From assembly GCF_000003815.2 (NCBI RefSeq), contig NC_049986.1, positions 15,891,496 through 15,955,495 of the forward strand: DNA of 64,000 bases. Direction: 5' to 3'. The position numbers were made by a program, and so were the translations under genes. Under the pieces are notes generated by a model, which saw nothing but the letters and a program-made list of their open reading frames with translations, was not told the DNA's origin and did no database searches. Source of the DNA: Branchiostoma floridae (taxonomy: Eukaryota; Chordata; Leptocardii; Amphioxiformes; Branchiostomatidae). Below are positions 44,931-57,085 of this stretch, piece after piece; the stretch's first letter is position 1; each line of letters begins with the position of its first letter.

Positions 44931-45123
44931 ACTTTACGTCCCTCCTCATGGCAGACGTAGACGGGGACGCCAACCTACTACTTATCTACAGTACGTCCAA
45001 CGGCTAATGGGAGACCATCACGGCCAGATCACCCCCAGGCAGCTTCGCCAGCTCGCTGCCGATAGGCGGAACTGGAGAAAGCTTGCAGTCACCTGCGCTG
45101 CAGCCGAACGATGATGATGATGT
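44931..45123 (+). pseudogene. Short 5'-truncated LINE 3' end with (GAT)n tail
   Basis: The frame ending at 45114 reads HGRRRRGRQPTTYLQYVQRL, then ITPRQLRQLAADRRNWRKLA and VTCAAAER, followed by a TGA that is already part of a GATGATGATGATG tail. An Arg-rich 'RRRRGRP..TY..YVQ' stretch followed by 'DR..WRKLV' and a trinucleotide tail is the usual end of one widespread LINE lineage. Only about 60 codons remain. The sequence before about 44930 is a TG-rich stretch unrelated to the protein. Confidence 0.65.
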
Positions 45124-45624
45124 ATGTTTCCATGTAGTTGTGGTCAGCATAACTTAAAAACCTCCAGGTGGATTGTAATAATATTTGGTTTGTGGGAAGG
45201 TGCTATTGGGAATACAAAGGTCAAAGCCAATTTTAGGCCCCCTGGTGTATGACCTTGGTACTGCAGCAGAACTTCTGGTTTTTATATTTTTGTACTAAAC
45301 ATGATGCCATGATGTTAATGTTTTCGTTGCAGATAGCTTTTTATATAAGGAAGGAGTGCTTTAGGTTTGGGCCCTAAAAGCAGTTTTCGGTGTTTCACTT
45401 GAACTGCAAATGTACAATGGCATTTTTGGAGGATGACTGAGTAAAGGAACACCGGATTTCCATGATATTTGGTATGCAGGTAACTTAAAAAGAGATGCAC
45501 ACAATGAAAATTAGGAGTCAATTTTGGAGATAAATGTAATAAAGAAGAAGATTAAGAATTAATATATCCTACAGTTCCAGTATTCTTAATAATAGGACTC
45601 CACAACATTTATTTATCGGGCTGG

Positions 45625-45914
45625 TAGGATATAGGATATACAGGTGGAGAATTCTTTTTACACAACCAGCAGGTACTTACATTGCTTACATTACATAACA
45701 TTGCTTAGTCAACCCCAGTGATGAACCGGGACGAGGGGGGATACAAGCTTAGCCACGTTTGGGATTGTTTTCTCACCGCAAAAGCGCCACCTACTTTGGC
45801 TATACATGTATATAGCGGTGAGAAGCAGAATTCCAGTTAGAAGCTCTGACAAAGGTGTCTGAGAGCATTTGTAAGTACCTGCTGGTTGTGTAAAAAGAAT
45901 TCTCCTATATCCTA
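45625..45914. mobile_element. 290-bp TIR element with TAGGATATAGGA ends
   Basis: TAGGATATAGGA and TCCTATATCCTA form the tips. The arms continue with GAATTCTTTTTACACAACCA and CAGCAGGTACTTACA. The left arm carries a 12-bp insertion after the tip. An inner pair TTCTCACCGC / GCGGTGAGAA also mirrors. No clear duplication. Confidence 0.7.
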
Positions 45915-45929
45915 TGTTATTTATGTCAG

Positions 45930-48550
45930 GGGGAACATGTACAGATGTCTGTTAATGATATGCAGATTTGCAGAGGCCGTGTGTGAAGAAGGTTTTTAAA
46001 ACACCGTTTGAGAGCGTCCCTTTCAGACCTTCACCGATTTGAGGGGGCCTGAATTGGGGTTCCTGACAATGATTTGCTCTAAATCTAGTAGATTCCCCAA
46101 CCATTGAGCTTTAATTTTCTACACAAAATAATGAAACGCTATTTCTCTATGGATCTTAATTACACGGTAAGGGGTAGTTTCTTCAGTAAACTCAATAACA
46201 GGAATAAAGAAGCTTTCCCTTCAAATTACGGAAATCTAAAAACAGACAGAAAAGGGGGCATTCCCACCCACTTTGATTGACTGTGGTACATTTTTGGTAT
46301 GCCTCATAAAACGCACACCCTGAAGCACAGGCTGACCTATCAATCCAGTTTTACCAGCTACTGACCTACATTCAGCAATGTCAAATGTCAGTGATTCACA
46401 GCAACTACTAAACAGTTGGCCGAAGGTCCTGAATCATAGTGAATGGAAGACAAACAACGAAAAACACATTCAAGCAAATCCTCCTCCTAGAACGCTTATC
46501 AATGGTAACACCTGTGCGTGCATCTGCCCAATTCTCTCACATTTTCCCCTTCAAAAAAAATTGTATCCACCAAATATCCATAATTACAATCACACTTGAG
46601 TGACACACATGTACATGTTAGTAGATACAACAGAATCTGGTTAGTTACATTTATATCTAGTACCCAATTTTCAGGATCTTCTGTGCAAGACAGGGAAATA
46701 ACAAATGCCAATAAGAGAGAAAATTCATGGACAAACAATCAGACAGGCAGTACGTAAATGAAACAAATCCTTCCTAGGCTAATATTCCTAATGCTAAAAA
46801 AAATAAGATTCCAGGCAAAACAAGGAGACATATGTCTTTGACTCAAGGTCAAATAACAGTGGCATTGAAGTCAAAATCTGCTAGCCACCATGATAACATT
46901 ATTGACATTCTGGATGCAAATTGGAAAATCAAGACAAATCACATAAAACCATAAAACCTCATTTAGCAAGACCCCTATCTACATGTATAGTAGGAGGCTA
47001 ATTGATCAGAATTTACAGAATTACAGAACAAAGACAACGGCAGTTATTCCCCACCTACTGGATTCCGTCTCAGCAGCCCAGGCTCCATGAAGGTCACAGA
47101 AATAGCAAGGCCACGTCCTTCAGACAAGGTCATGAATATGTATCTGGGACACCACCATCGTTAAAAGCTGCATATATGGCACAGTGGGTATACCCCTTTG
47201 TGGATTTTCTCTTGCTCAATCATAAAAACTTACACACTAAAAACCACATATTTTTACTATAAGGAAAAGTTATAAGTCATTCATTCACCAATGGATGACA
47301 TAACAGGATTCGTGTTTCGTTGGAATTTTCGTCAGTTTGATTTGAAATGTATCCGAGGACCCCAAGGTCACATCTGTGCCGTCCTTCATGCATATGTATC
47401 TGGGGCAATGTGCTAAAATGTCAAGGCATCATCACAAAACCTGACCATATATGGGCCTGGCTCCCTTTGCTGAGTAATAAATGATCAATGAATATGGATA
47501 GCTTGGCTGTTTGCTCGTTGCTGAATCAATCGAGCTGTTAAGCTACCTGTAGACATTAAACATAAGGCATGTGGAACACTCAATAGATCAAATATTGCAC
47601 TACAAGCCTTTCTTCTGTCTAATTAGGATTCCTGCTGTGTTCCACCATCCTACAGTCTACACCCACAGCGTACATGCATGTCCTTCATACTCGCCCACCT
47701 GTGCAAAACTGAATAAATCTCAGCATAATTTGCTATGACATCACAAGGCTCGATGTCCTCCAGCAACACTTTACAGATTAAGGCATGTGGTTATGTTCAT
47801 GGTTTCCAAGAAAAAATTTCCAGTGGTGTACAACATGTATCATATTCACCATATTTCTAAGACAGAGAGAGGACTTACCTCTTTCAAAAATGTATCTAAA
47901 AGTGCTCCTGCAGTTCTAGAGCAAGTTGCTAGTCGGCTCAAACCTATGTGACTGACCTTCCAATGCAAGACCTACCTTCCATCCAAAAATCGTCACCATA
48001 TATCGTGTCAAGAACATAAGATATCAAAAGATTAAGTTCTGCTGCAGTACCATTGAAAGCCATTGGGGGGCCAAAGTTTTATTATTTCCAGAGAGGGTTT
48101 CCACTGTCATTAGCAATTACCTTTCATTACCAATCATCTTTCATTGCCATAAGCGATTACCCCTTTCAATGCTTTCTGTACTACTACTCCACTTGTTCGA
48201 AACAAAGCATGGTCCCTTGGCCAAACCTTAGCCACAAAAATGCATTTTATCATTCACATCTACAAGTGTAACTGATTCTTGACACACTACCTACCCTGAG
48301 GAACAGTCTGCCATTCCTCTTCTGTGAGACTTTGATCCAGCCAGCCTGATGACAAGACTCAAGCCATGTCTATTGCATTGCCCTAATGAACCAGGGTAAA
48401 CGTTGGCCTCCTTAAGTTTCCCTACAGTTTTTAGACAGGCAAATTTGGATAGCACACTTAGTTAAAACTGCCAGAAAGGCAGACCTGAAAGTACCTACGG
48501 CTACAGGGTACAACACAGTGTATTCCGTATCACCAGAGGTACCAGCCCTA
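45930..48550. other. Anonymous DNA, no gene recognised
   Basis: Only short frames occur. A small diverged duplication is present (GGTCATGAATATGTATCTGG at 47128; CTTCATGCATATGTATCTGG at 47384). A TATCAAGACAATCC-family relic lies at 48025-48090. Confidence 0.5.
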
Positions 48551-49069
48551 GCACAGGTATGATCGCCGGCCTTTTGTGTGATCTGACCCGTGGGAGGGCT
48601 GAGGCCTATGGTCGGAATCAAGTATTTAATTGCAAAACAACTCATAAAAGAATGAAATTTGACACATTGTTTCAACCTGCAGCAACAACTTCATTCTTTG
48701 AGTCGATAAAAATTCGAACAAAAGAACTACGTTCACTAATGCAACGGTGGACATGGAGTGTGTTCTATCTAATCGATGGAAGCCTGTGTGATACGAAAAT
48801 TATCATCCAGTCCAGCAGTGTTCTCACCAGGCCTTTTCAGCATAGCGGGCCGATACGCTGTGGGCTGGAAAAATGACGCTGTAAAAAGCCCGCTACGCTG
48901 CTTTTTCATCCAGCGTAGCGGCAAAAAAATGGGGAATAAAAGAAAAATATCGTAGTAAAAATACATAGGCACGCGCCAAGCACGCGCCTTCGCTGTTTCA
49001 GGAAGTTATCAGCTCGAAGTGAGGTGTTTTACAGCACCGACCCGCCGTACCGCTGTTTCGCAGCCCCTC

Positions 49070-49570
49070 CCACCCTTGCGTTCCCGCGCGCGGAAATGTA
49101 AACACAGACGCGAGAGGGCCTTGCCCGCACGTGATTAGCGGGGTGGGATTTCTCCCCGGAACAGCCGGAACAGCGGCGTTGATAAACAAAGGCTGTTACT
49201 AGCAGTTGCGTCTTTCTTTTTCAGTACGGAAAATAGAATCAATTATTTCTGACACATTTCTAGAGCAAGAACGGGTCGCGTTCCAAAGTTTCCTGTTCTA
49301 AATTTTGCGTGTGCCGCCCTGCGTTCGTGCCAAAAAAATAAAATAAAATGAGTAGCGCGTGTGCTGCGAGTGATCAGTGGGGTGGGATATCTCCCCGGAA
49401 CAGCCAGTTCCAAGGGAAATGCCCTTATTTGGGGAGCTGGGTTGACCAACATAGGCTGTTACTGATAGTTGCGTAATTTTTACTTCAGCGCTGGAAATAG
49501 AATCAATTCTTTCCGACATAATTCTGGAGCAAGAGCGGGTCGCTTTCCCAAAATTCCTGTTCTAAATTTG
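49070..49570. repeat. Direct tandem duplication, two units of about 240-265 bp
   Basis: GCGGGGTGGGATTTCTCCCC with CGGAACAGCC at about 49138 recurs as GTGGGGTGGGATATCTCCCC with CGGAACAGCC at about 49377. The following blocks (GGCTGTTACT, AATAGAATCAATT, GAGCAAGA.CGGGTCGC, CCTGTTCTAAATTT) also recur in order. The duplication lies inside the 48816-50477 element. Confidence 0.75.
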
Positions 49571-50271
49571 AAGCTCTTTGTATCGGCATTCGCAAGATAC
49601 AAACCATCGTAAGTTTGTATGTAAAACCCGGGCGTTTAATAGTTTCGCCGACAAGCCTCCCCTTGTGGCCCCGCCCACAAACCGCCAGGGCAGTATCGGC
49701 ACCTTTCCGATTTGATCAAAGGGCCGCCGGCTATCAATCAAACGCGGCTGTTGTTTACAGTTTCAGTCATGTGCCGTGTGGAAGTTTACAGCGAACTTCA
49801 ACGTAATATTACATTCCTTGGACTTTCTTTCCCACAGCGGTGCTTCTACAAAATATTTATTAGACTGTAACACGGAGTCCCACATGTTTTAAAGAATGGA
49901 ATCTGACGCGGAACAGCGGTTTTTACCGGGTATTTTCTTGAAACATGTCCGTGGGAATATCGTCTAAACTCTAACGGCGAGGCGGCGACGCAGGGAGACC
50001 GTCAACAAAAGTGGCACGGCTGCTAACAGCGATACTAGCGCTATAAACAAGCGCTTCAACTTCGGATGGCAACCAGGACAATATTTTAAGTACTGTTGAG
50101 CTGAGTAAAGTTTGTCGTCTATGACCGTATGAAGTTTTTACGTTGGTCTGTGCAATCTTTGACCCGAAATATTGTTACGTCAAACTGCTGACGAGAAGTT
50201 AAGTGACTGCTGCGATTATCGTAGATATGGGCCTAAAAAAATGATGACCGAAGCCTTCTCAATAGCCTAAA

Positions 50272-50371
50272 NNNNNNNNNNNNNNNNNNNNNNNNNNNNN
50301 NNNNNNNNNNNNNNNNNNNNNNNNNNNNNNNNNNNNNNNNNNNNNNNNNNNNNNNNNNNNNNNNNNNNNNN
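50272..50371. other. Assembly gap 2 (100 N)
   Basis: Exactly 100 undetermined bases. A very GC-rich hairpin-prone stretch (50372-50445, GCCGGGGGCC / GGCGGCCCCC) follows directly and likely caused the break. Confidence 0.99.
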
Positions 50372-50381
50372 CCCCTGGGTC

Positions 50382-50412
<31 letters not shown>

Positions 50413-50741
50413 CGGGGGCCTTCGGCGGCCCCCGAACCCCTGCCCGACGCTGTGAAAAATTCCTGGTGAGAACACTGTCCAGAACACCCGTATCACAGGT
50501 TATCGCAACCCAGGTATGAAAAAAAAAATCTTAAATACATCTTTGAAACAAAAAGGCCCTTTGCAATTTTTCTAATAAACACTGCTACCCATTAGTGCTG
50601 TGGTGTAGTGATTGAAGACCATAGTTTTGCATCGCAAGGCAAGGTCATAAAAAAAGACTCATATGTTGCCATCATAAGATTAAATCAATTTGCCTTGTAA
50701 AAAAAGCAGTTTCTCTACAGTTTTTAGTAGAAAGGTAACTG

Positions 50742-51099
50742 CAGGGCTCGAAATTCACTTTTGGGATTGGGTGCACTGGTGCACCCAATTGATTGGGTTT
50801 TAAAAGATAGGGTGCACCAAAAAAATTTTAGGTGCACCACTTAAATTTAAGTAATATCCTAATAATAAAACTTAGTTACAAGCTATAAAATTCTTAAGTA
50901 CTATGACAGACATTTTTATTATCTTTCTAACACTTATATGTCAAGAATATGATGAATACTAGTATAGTTTCATACCTTTACATACATAAACCTAAGAAAA
51001 TATTTGGGCGCACCCTGTGCACCCACAGAAAATAATTGGGTGCACAGCTCTAATTTTGGGTGCACCTGGGTGCACATGCACCTAGTATTTCGAGCCCTG
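50742..51099. mobile_element. TIR element, CAGGGCTCGAAAT family, GTGCACC subtype, copy 2
   Basis: The ends and interior match copy 1 (8339-8688). The flanks are TAACTG on both sides (50736-50741, 51100-51105), a perfect 6-bp duplication. Confidence 0.87.
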
Positions 51100-51109
51100 T
51101 AACTGGGAT

Positions 51110-52425
51110 AGAATACACATCCAAACCTGCTGTTGAACGATCTAAACCTGACGTAGGTGTCGGTTAGCCTCTACTAGGCCCTCCTACGGGAATTGTAAAA
51201 TTCGGCAAAAAAAATTGGGAAATTGGTAAGTGGAGTCAGTCCACGCTTAGATTCATATTTCCCCTCCTCTCTAGCTGCGCGACCGACCAACTCCTCTGGT
51301 AGTAAAGCTCCCCTGGCAAATTATTCTCCCTATAATAGCCAGCGTAGTCAGTCTGGTAGAGACTAGCCGTCAGTGTTCTGAATACTCATTTGCACCTCAA
51401 AGTCAAGAGGTCACTGTCCTAAGGACGAGCATGATGTGGGAGATACTATTTTCTTCTCCGCTAGTTCCGAAGAGAACTCCATTTCCTCCTAAACACAAAA
51501 GTAGGGTACTGGCGACGCCATCACTCAGTCTGAGGAAAGCCGACTCTTGATTGATGTCTTACTCCGAGTGGGTACCCTAAAAGAGATCCGAGCCAAAAAA
51601 TAAATGGCTGCATGGACGCATGTTTTTAGCGGTGAGTTATTCCCTTTTAGCCAGCAGAACTGATCTCAAAAGTTAGATTGGTAAAAGCTTGTTTGTAACT
51701 GAAGAAATTAGCAGGTAAAGTTTTGCAGACGCGCGCTAGGTCGGAGGTGCACAGTCCTGGGTTCTGAGTGGTGCGGTTATACACTAGAAGCGAAAAAGTG
51801 CCTTTTGTGGGGATTGACTACTCATAGTTTGTAATCGCTATAAAAAAAGAACTGGTGTCTATTTGACGTTGGCAATTTTTTCCCACAATATAGGGTAAAT
51901 GTGCTCAACATAGAATGAAAAATCTGCTAAAATTTCACATAGCTTCATTATGAATGCGCCCGTGTAAACCACGAATTATAACATAGAAGTCTATGGGAAG
52001 AAGAAATTCATCAATGAGACCTTGAGTTAACAGCCCACTTCACTTGACTAGTAGAAGCGTACATTGTACCTTAGAGCAAGGAGGTTGAACCTCATAGCTA
52101 AGAGAAAGTACATTAAGTCAAACTAGTCAATCCAGATTATGCAGCTTCTATTTCCCAGTTTTAGTACAGCTTAATGGGTATGTGTATGCACTACACAAAC
52201 TAGCAAGTCAAAGCAAGCAAGATAAAATCAGAGTCTAGTAAATAGTAGTGATAGTACTACTTACATCTTAGGCATTTGAAATTGAATGCACGTGAAAGGA
52301 CCATTCCATTTTGTGGATTCTGAACATTCTATTCATTAAAAGAGGCTATAAGTTATAACACCAAAATGTTATAGCATAGAAATCCCCTCCGGGTGCTACA
52401 TGTACATGTGTTATGTATATGCAGC
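51110..52425. other. Anonymous DNA, no gene recognised
   Basis: No repeat of the families above and no convincing open frame. The composition is ordinary. Confidence 0.5.
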
Positions 52426-52430
52426 AGATA

Positions 52431-52914
52431 CAGTCAAACCTGCCCAAGACGACCACCCGGGGGACCGAAAAAAGCGGTCAATTTGGACAGGTGGTCGCTG
52501 AGAAGAGTATCGACTCAAAACATGCCCGATGGAAAGTATAAATGGTTTCCATTGTGCTTAATGGCATAAAGCAAGCACACTGCACGCACACAAAGAAGCG
52601 AGGTCTTTAATCTCAAATACAACAGGCACACTGTAAACTGTAAATTTAACCCCAAAATCCGACGAAAACTGGCCGATTTCGGCACAAAATCGTGCTAGTT
52701 ATCATCAAAAATCAATAAAAACCTCAATTTTGAAAATGATGCGGTCGTTATGGGTCCCAATTTGGGCTGGTCGCGGTCGCATTGGCCAGGTGGTCGTTGA
52801 GAAAAGGTCGCTTAATGCTTACGTCAATGGGAAAATAAATCGGGACCGAGAAAAAGTGGTCGAAATGGCCAGGTGGTCGCTGAGAAGAGGTGGTCGCTCG
52901 GGCAGGTTTGACTG
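52431..52914. mobile_element. Tc1/mariner-type MITE with CAGTCAAACCTG ends
   Basis: The left end CAGTCAAACCTGCCC and the right end GGGCAGGTTTGACTG are perfect mirrors, flanked by TA on both sides (52429-52430, 52915-52916). The TA target is characteristic of the Tc1/mariner superfamily. GGTGGTCGCTGAGAAGAG and GGCCAGGTGGTCG recur inside. The unit is 484 bp, with no transposase. Confidence 0.85.
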
Positions 52915-52919
52915 TACTA

Positions 52920-54220
52920 TCTAGTACAAGTAGAAAGCACTTGTGAACAGTCTTATTGCCCCTACGGCCACCTGAGCCAAGGGACTGAACGAACGAACGA
53001 ACCTACCTAGTCCCTTGACATCCAGGTCGTTGGGGGGACAAGGTAGCCATGAAGATGGAGAGTTGTCTCCAGGCTCTTCTTTTTACTTGCCAGGGTTACT
53101 CTTTTCTTTAGCAGACGCAGAGAGTCATAAAATCCCCACCCGTCTGGCTAGGGCAGGTGGGAAATGCCCAGTACATCAGACAAGCAGGCTCAGGCTTTTA
53201 GCCAGGCATGCGTCAACGCGTCATCTGGACGCCCTTTTCTTAGAATAACAAGAAATTTGATGCCCCTGGACGCCCTATACTGTGGAGAAAATCCTCTGAC
53301 AAGCATGAAATTCTGATTGACCAGGGATGCTACAAGGTCATCTGTGGTCACAGTCTTCTACTGTGACATCTGTAACAGTATTTTTGCCTCTTGGGAAACC
53401 TTAGAATGCACTATTTTAACTATTTCTGCACCATGGAAGGTGGATGCCCCCAGACCCCCCTACAAAAGTCACTTACCGCGACTCACCAATAAGTTTGGAC
53501 ACCCTATTATAAAATCCTAGCTAAAAGCCTGAGCAGGCTAGATTACTACCCTGGGCGTCAGCCTCAAGGAAAAGTCCCTCACATCAACCGCCCACACAAC
53601 ACCAATATGGTGCGGCAATTGGCCCTAAGGTGGCTCAACATGTAGTACATACAATGTATGTATGTCGCCCCATGACTTTTTTATGGCTTGATGTAAAAAA
53701 AAAATTGTTAAAAAAAAGCAGGCAGATTAAACATTGATCCGGATCATGTTTTACAATATGATTGAAAAAAGTTGCGTTTAACCCGATTAATCGCCCACAA
53801 TCCAAGCCAATTGCGTACTTTACTTTTGTACAATGTTGTTCGTAGGTTTCGTACCCACTATCATGATCCAGAGGGAGAGTGAGTGAGAGGGAGATCTGCT
53901 CAAAGACGTCCTTGTTTTTTTTTTTTTGAGCTTGCTAAGTGTTTGCCCTCTCCTCCAGAGCACGACCAAAAGCTTGCTCCATGCTCCACAGCACGGGCAA
54001 GAACCCTGGACGTACCTTCAAGATGGGATTTTCATTCTAATTCTGTAATTATCCTAACCTGAATATACTGTTACAATGTCCAACTAGAAAGGCCGACATT
54101 TGCTTGAGAGCAAATACAGCATATTTCAGCCATCTCCCTCCCCATGCAACAATAGGCTATTTCAAAATCACCCATTTGAAAAATCACTTTTACTAATGAC
54201 GGTTTAACCCAAAAATGAGT
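52920..54220. other. Anonymous DNA with GAAC run
   Basis: GAAC is repeated three to four times at 52987-53001. The sequence around CAGGTCGTTGGGGGGACAAG (53024) looks like LINE or SINE debris but cannot be placed. Confidence 0.45.
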
Positions 54221-54224
54221 CTTA

Positions 54225-54870
54225 CAAAATTCCCCCGTTCAAGAATGGACTCCAGTGCACCCTATGTGAATTTGCACAATAGACCAGTCCAGAAATACTC
54301 CCACTGAAACCTTGGCCTTTTGAATAAGAAACCAAATCCAAAATTGAATTTAGCAAAAAAGGTCCCAGTGCATAAAAAGGTATAATAGACCAGTCTAAAA
54401 ACACTTCCACTAAAATTGAATTTTGAATCATCACCCGTTCAAAACTGAATTTGAAAAAATCCCCCTTCCGTGTGCAAAAAATGGACTCTTCCATGTAAAG
54501 TAGAGCAGTCCAAAAATACATCCGCTAAAATAGGACTTTGACATAATCACTGAAGTCCAAAAAATGGATTTAAAAAAAAAAACCCTCTATGCAAGAATGG
54601 ACTCTTCCAGAACACCCATGTAAAATTGCAAATTAGACCAGTCCAAAAATAACCCTACTGAAAGACTTTGACAAACTAGAAGTCACCAAAGTCCAAAATA
54701 TGAATTTTGAAAAATCCCCCCTCCGTGCGAGAATAGACTCTTCCAGCACACATTCTGTAAAATTGCAAAATAGACCTGTCCAAAAATGCATCCACTGAAA
54801 GACTTCACCAGTCCAATGATGAATTTTTAAAAAAAAACGAACCCCTCCGTGTAAGAATGGACTCTTCCAG
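54225..54870. repeat. Satellite-like array, 5-6 diverged units of about 115-140 bp
   Basis: AAGAATGGACTCTTCCAG, AATAGACCAGTCCAAAAAT, CACTGAAAGACTTTG and GAAAAATCCCCCCTCCGTG recur in this order. GGACTC starts are seen near 54245, 54483, 54599, 54737 and 54858, with one weaker unit at about 54365. Most frames across it are shadows. Confidence 0.85.
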
Positions 54871-55019
54871 ATAACACCGGGCTCGCTGATTGGCTGCCAC
54901 CCCCCCTCTTTAGGATATAGATTCAGGCTAAGTGATTGGTTACCTATCTAATTAGATTAAATAGACATATATGCCAGTAGGTCCAATCTGCAGCTGGGGG
55001 TCAACGACCTTAAGGTCAT

Positions 55020-55700
55020 TGACCCCTCTGGCTATTGGAAAATTACAAAAAAATCCCCAAATATATCATTTTGACGTAGTCTATGACAAAAATTATACAT
55101 GTGTCATTTGAATAAATATCTAGTGCACCCTTTTACCAAAATTTAGGTCATTTGGTTTTAAAACCAGAGCACAATAGCCAAAAGTGTACTTTTTGGTCAT
55201 AAAATGGCCAAATAATCGCAAAATTGATCATTTTATTGTACCGTATGCCTCAAGTGTTATTGAATCCATGTGCGCATATGTCTAGGGCACTCCTATACTA
55301 AATTTCAGGTCATCCGGTTCTAAAACCAAGGTACAGGAGCCAAAAGTGTCCTTTTTTTGGTAAAAAAAATGACCAAAAAATCGCAAAAATAAGTATTTCG
55401 TTATACTGTACACCAAAACTGATATTGAATCTATATGGGGGATTTATCAAGGCACATCTGTACCAAATTTCAGCTCATTCGGTTATAATACCAGGGTACA
55501 GGGGGCCCAAATATACAGTTTTGGTCTTAAGATGACCAAAAAACCTTAATAAAATCATTTAAGAGACAGATATGGAAAAAATGAAAAAAACGTCCGAGGG
55601 TATTGGCCCACTCAACCCTTGTGCCAAATTTCAAGTCATTCGGTTGAGGAACAAGGGAGATACCGTGTTCTGAAGATTTGACAGGAGAAAGAAAGAAAGA
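55020..55700. repeat. Four diverged tandem units of about 160-165 bp
   Basis: CCAAAATTTAGGTCATTTGG, CTAAATTTCAGGTCATCCGG, CCAAATTTCAGCTCATTCGG and CCAAATTTCAAGTCATTCGG mark the four units (about 55137, 55300, 55464, 55623). GCCAAAAGTGT and GACCAAAAAATCGCAAAA recur between. A GAAA run (55686-55713) and a palindrome TATTTCGCCATACC / GGTATGGCTGAAATA (55731-55761) close the block. Confidence 0.8.
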
Positions 55701-56152
55701 AAGAAAGAAAGAAACATTACGAATACAATATATTTCGCCATACCTATGGTATGGCTGAAATATAAAAATTGCAATTTCTCCTCAGAACCTTAATAACGAC
55801 CGACATGCCAAAAATTCAATCAAACTTGTCAAAACCTGATACACTGATGCAATGGCCAGGTGGCCCCTATACTCAGGTGACCCCTTAGGCCAGTTTCACG
55901 GTAGTTACAAACACACAATCACATACAAAAACAGTACCTTTAATACTACCTCCTCAGAGGTCGTTAACCCCATTCCCAGAGGTAAATATTCAAGCAATCG
56001 CAAATCTGCAACAACAAGAACCTGCAAAGTGGTCTTTCAACTCTATTTATAAACCACAATATAGAAAAAGTAGGTCAATAAACTCCTGTGACATGTGTCC
56101 CAATGTAGAACCAATGCAAGAAAGGAGTAGAAATAGAAAGAAACAACATCCT

Positions 56153-56200
56153 GACTCCTGGGATTCAAACCCACGCTGAATCCGGGTCTCAAAATAATAT
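56153..56200 (-). repeat. Possible SINE head (B-box-like GGGTTTGAATCCC)
   Basis: On the minus strand GTGGGTTTGAATCCCAGGAG resembles a tRNA B box preceded by GAGACCCGGATTC. No body was identified. Confidence 0.3.
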
Positions 56201-56249
56201 ACTACTAGTAGTAACCCTGGTGATTCTCAAGCTTTGACATCATGCTACA

Positions 56250-56705
56250 TAGGGATGTGTACCGGTACACTGTACCGATACAGTACCGGTACAATCAATT
56301 AGGTACAGGTACAAAATACCGGAACCCTGGTGTACCGGTACTGGACCTGTATCTAATTAGTGCAAGCCAGGCAGGATAACAGGTCAGAGGATGGCCACTT
56401 TGACAGATAAAATTACTGTGAAATTACCATAGCAGTCTCTGAGCCCCAGTGAGGGAAAAACAATAAGGGTCAAATTTTTGTTGCATCATGTGTCTACCAT
56501 AGTAATCATGTTTTTATCGGTTCAAACATGCTTCTATCCTTTTTAATACACTGTTTTGCCGTTATAACATATATAATATAATATCATGATATAATATTCA
56601 GTGCCATGCATTTAGGTCCGGACTCATTAGGTCCGGACCTGTACCTAAACCTCTGGATTCGAATTCGGACCTGTACCTAAACATGGGTTTAGGTACGCAT
56701 CCCTA
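56250..56705. mobile_element. hAT-type MITE with GGTACC-rich ends (TAGGGATG family)
   Basis: The ends are TAGGGATGTGTACC and GGTACGCATCCCTA. A perfect 8-bp duplication ATGCTACA flanks it (56242-56249, 56706-56713). TAGGG fits the hAT terminal rule. The interior is filled with GTACCGGTAC and AGGTCCGGACC palindromes. It is inserted at the left edge of a tandem duplication (56711-57085). Confidence 0.85.
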
Positions 56706-56710
56706 ATGCT

Positions 56711-57085
56711 ACATCAACAATCTCGCTGGCATGGCGACCAAAACAGCATTATGGCGTATGTCAATTAGCACTGATACATGCATTATTGTTATGCCTAAGA
56801 CGTTATATACATATGTCAAATGTAAGTTATAACGTCCTTTGTTATGCTAAGAAAGAAAGCAACTTTCTCCTCTTCAAAGCTTAGTTTTTTAGGAATGTCA
56901 TGGTCTGAAGTTACATCAATAATTGTGCTGGCATGGCGATCAAAACAAAGCGTAGCTTCTCTGAGGATAGCGCTATGACCTATGTCCATAAGCACTGATG
57001 CATGATTCATTGTTGTTATGTTAAGAAAGGAACTTTCTTTCCTTCTGAAGTTTAATTTTTTTTATTAATTCTATGGTCTAAAGTT
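56711..57085. repeat. Tandem duplication, two units of about 170-200 bp
   Basis: ACATCAACAATCTCGCTGGC with ATGGCGACCAAAAC (56711) recurs as ACATCAATAATTGTGCTGGC with ATGGCGATCAAAAC (56913). Both run to GTTATG.TAAGAAAG and ATGGTCTGAAGTT-like ends. The hAT-type MITE lies immediately upstream. Confidence 0.7.

Larger units (their letters stand above)
48816..50477. mobile_element. 1.66-kb TIR element with GC-rich interior, internal tandem duplication and an assembly gap
   Basis: The ends are CAGTGTTCTCACCAGG (48816) and CCTGGTGAGAACACTG (to 50477), a perfect 16-bp inverted repeat with further subterminal matches. TCCAG flanks both sides (48811-48815 and 50478-50482). A related sequence at 18829-18905 has the uninterrupted site, GGTCCGGAACACCCG, with a single TCCGG at 18863-18867, which supports the borders and a 5-bp duplication. 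The interior is CpG-rich at 49000-50100, holds a direct duplication (49070-49570), the 100-N gap (50272-50371) and a very GC-rich hairpin-prone stretch after it. No transposase frame is visible in the sequenced part. Confidence 0.75.

Noticed and set aside
54222-54521. 99-codon minus-strand frame
   Set aside because: Lies inside the tandem array and follows its period; a repeat artefact.
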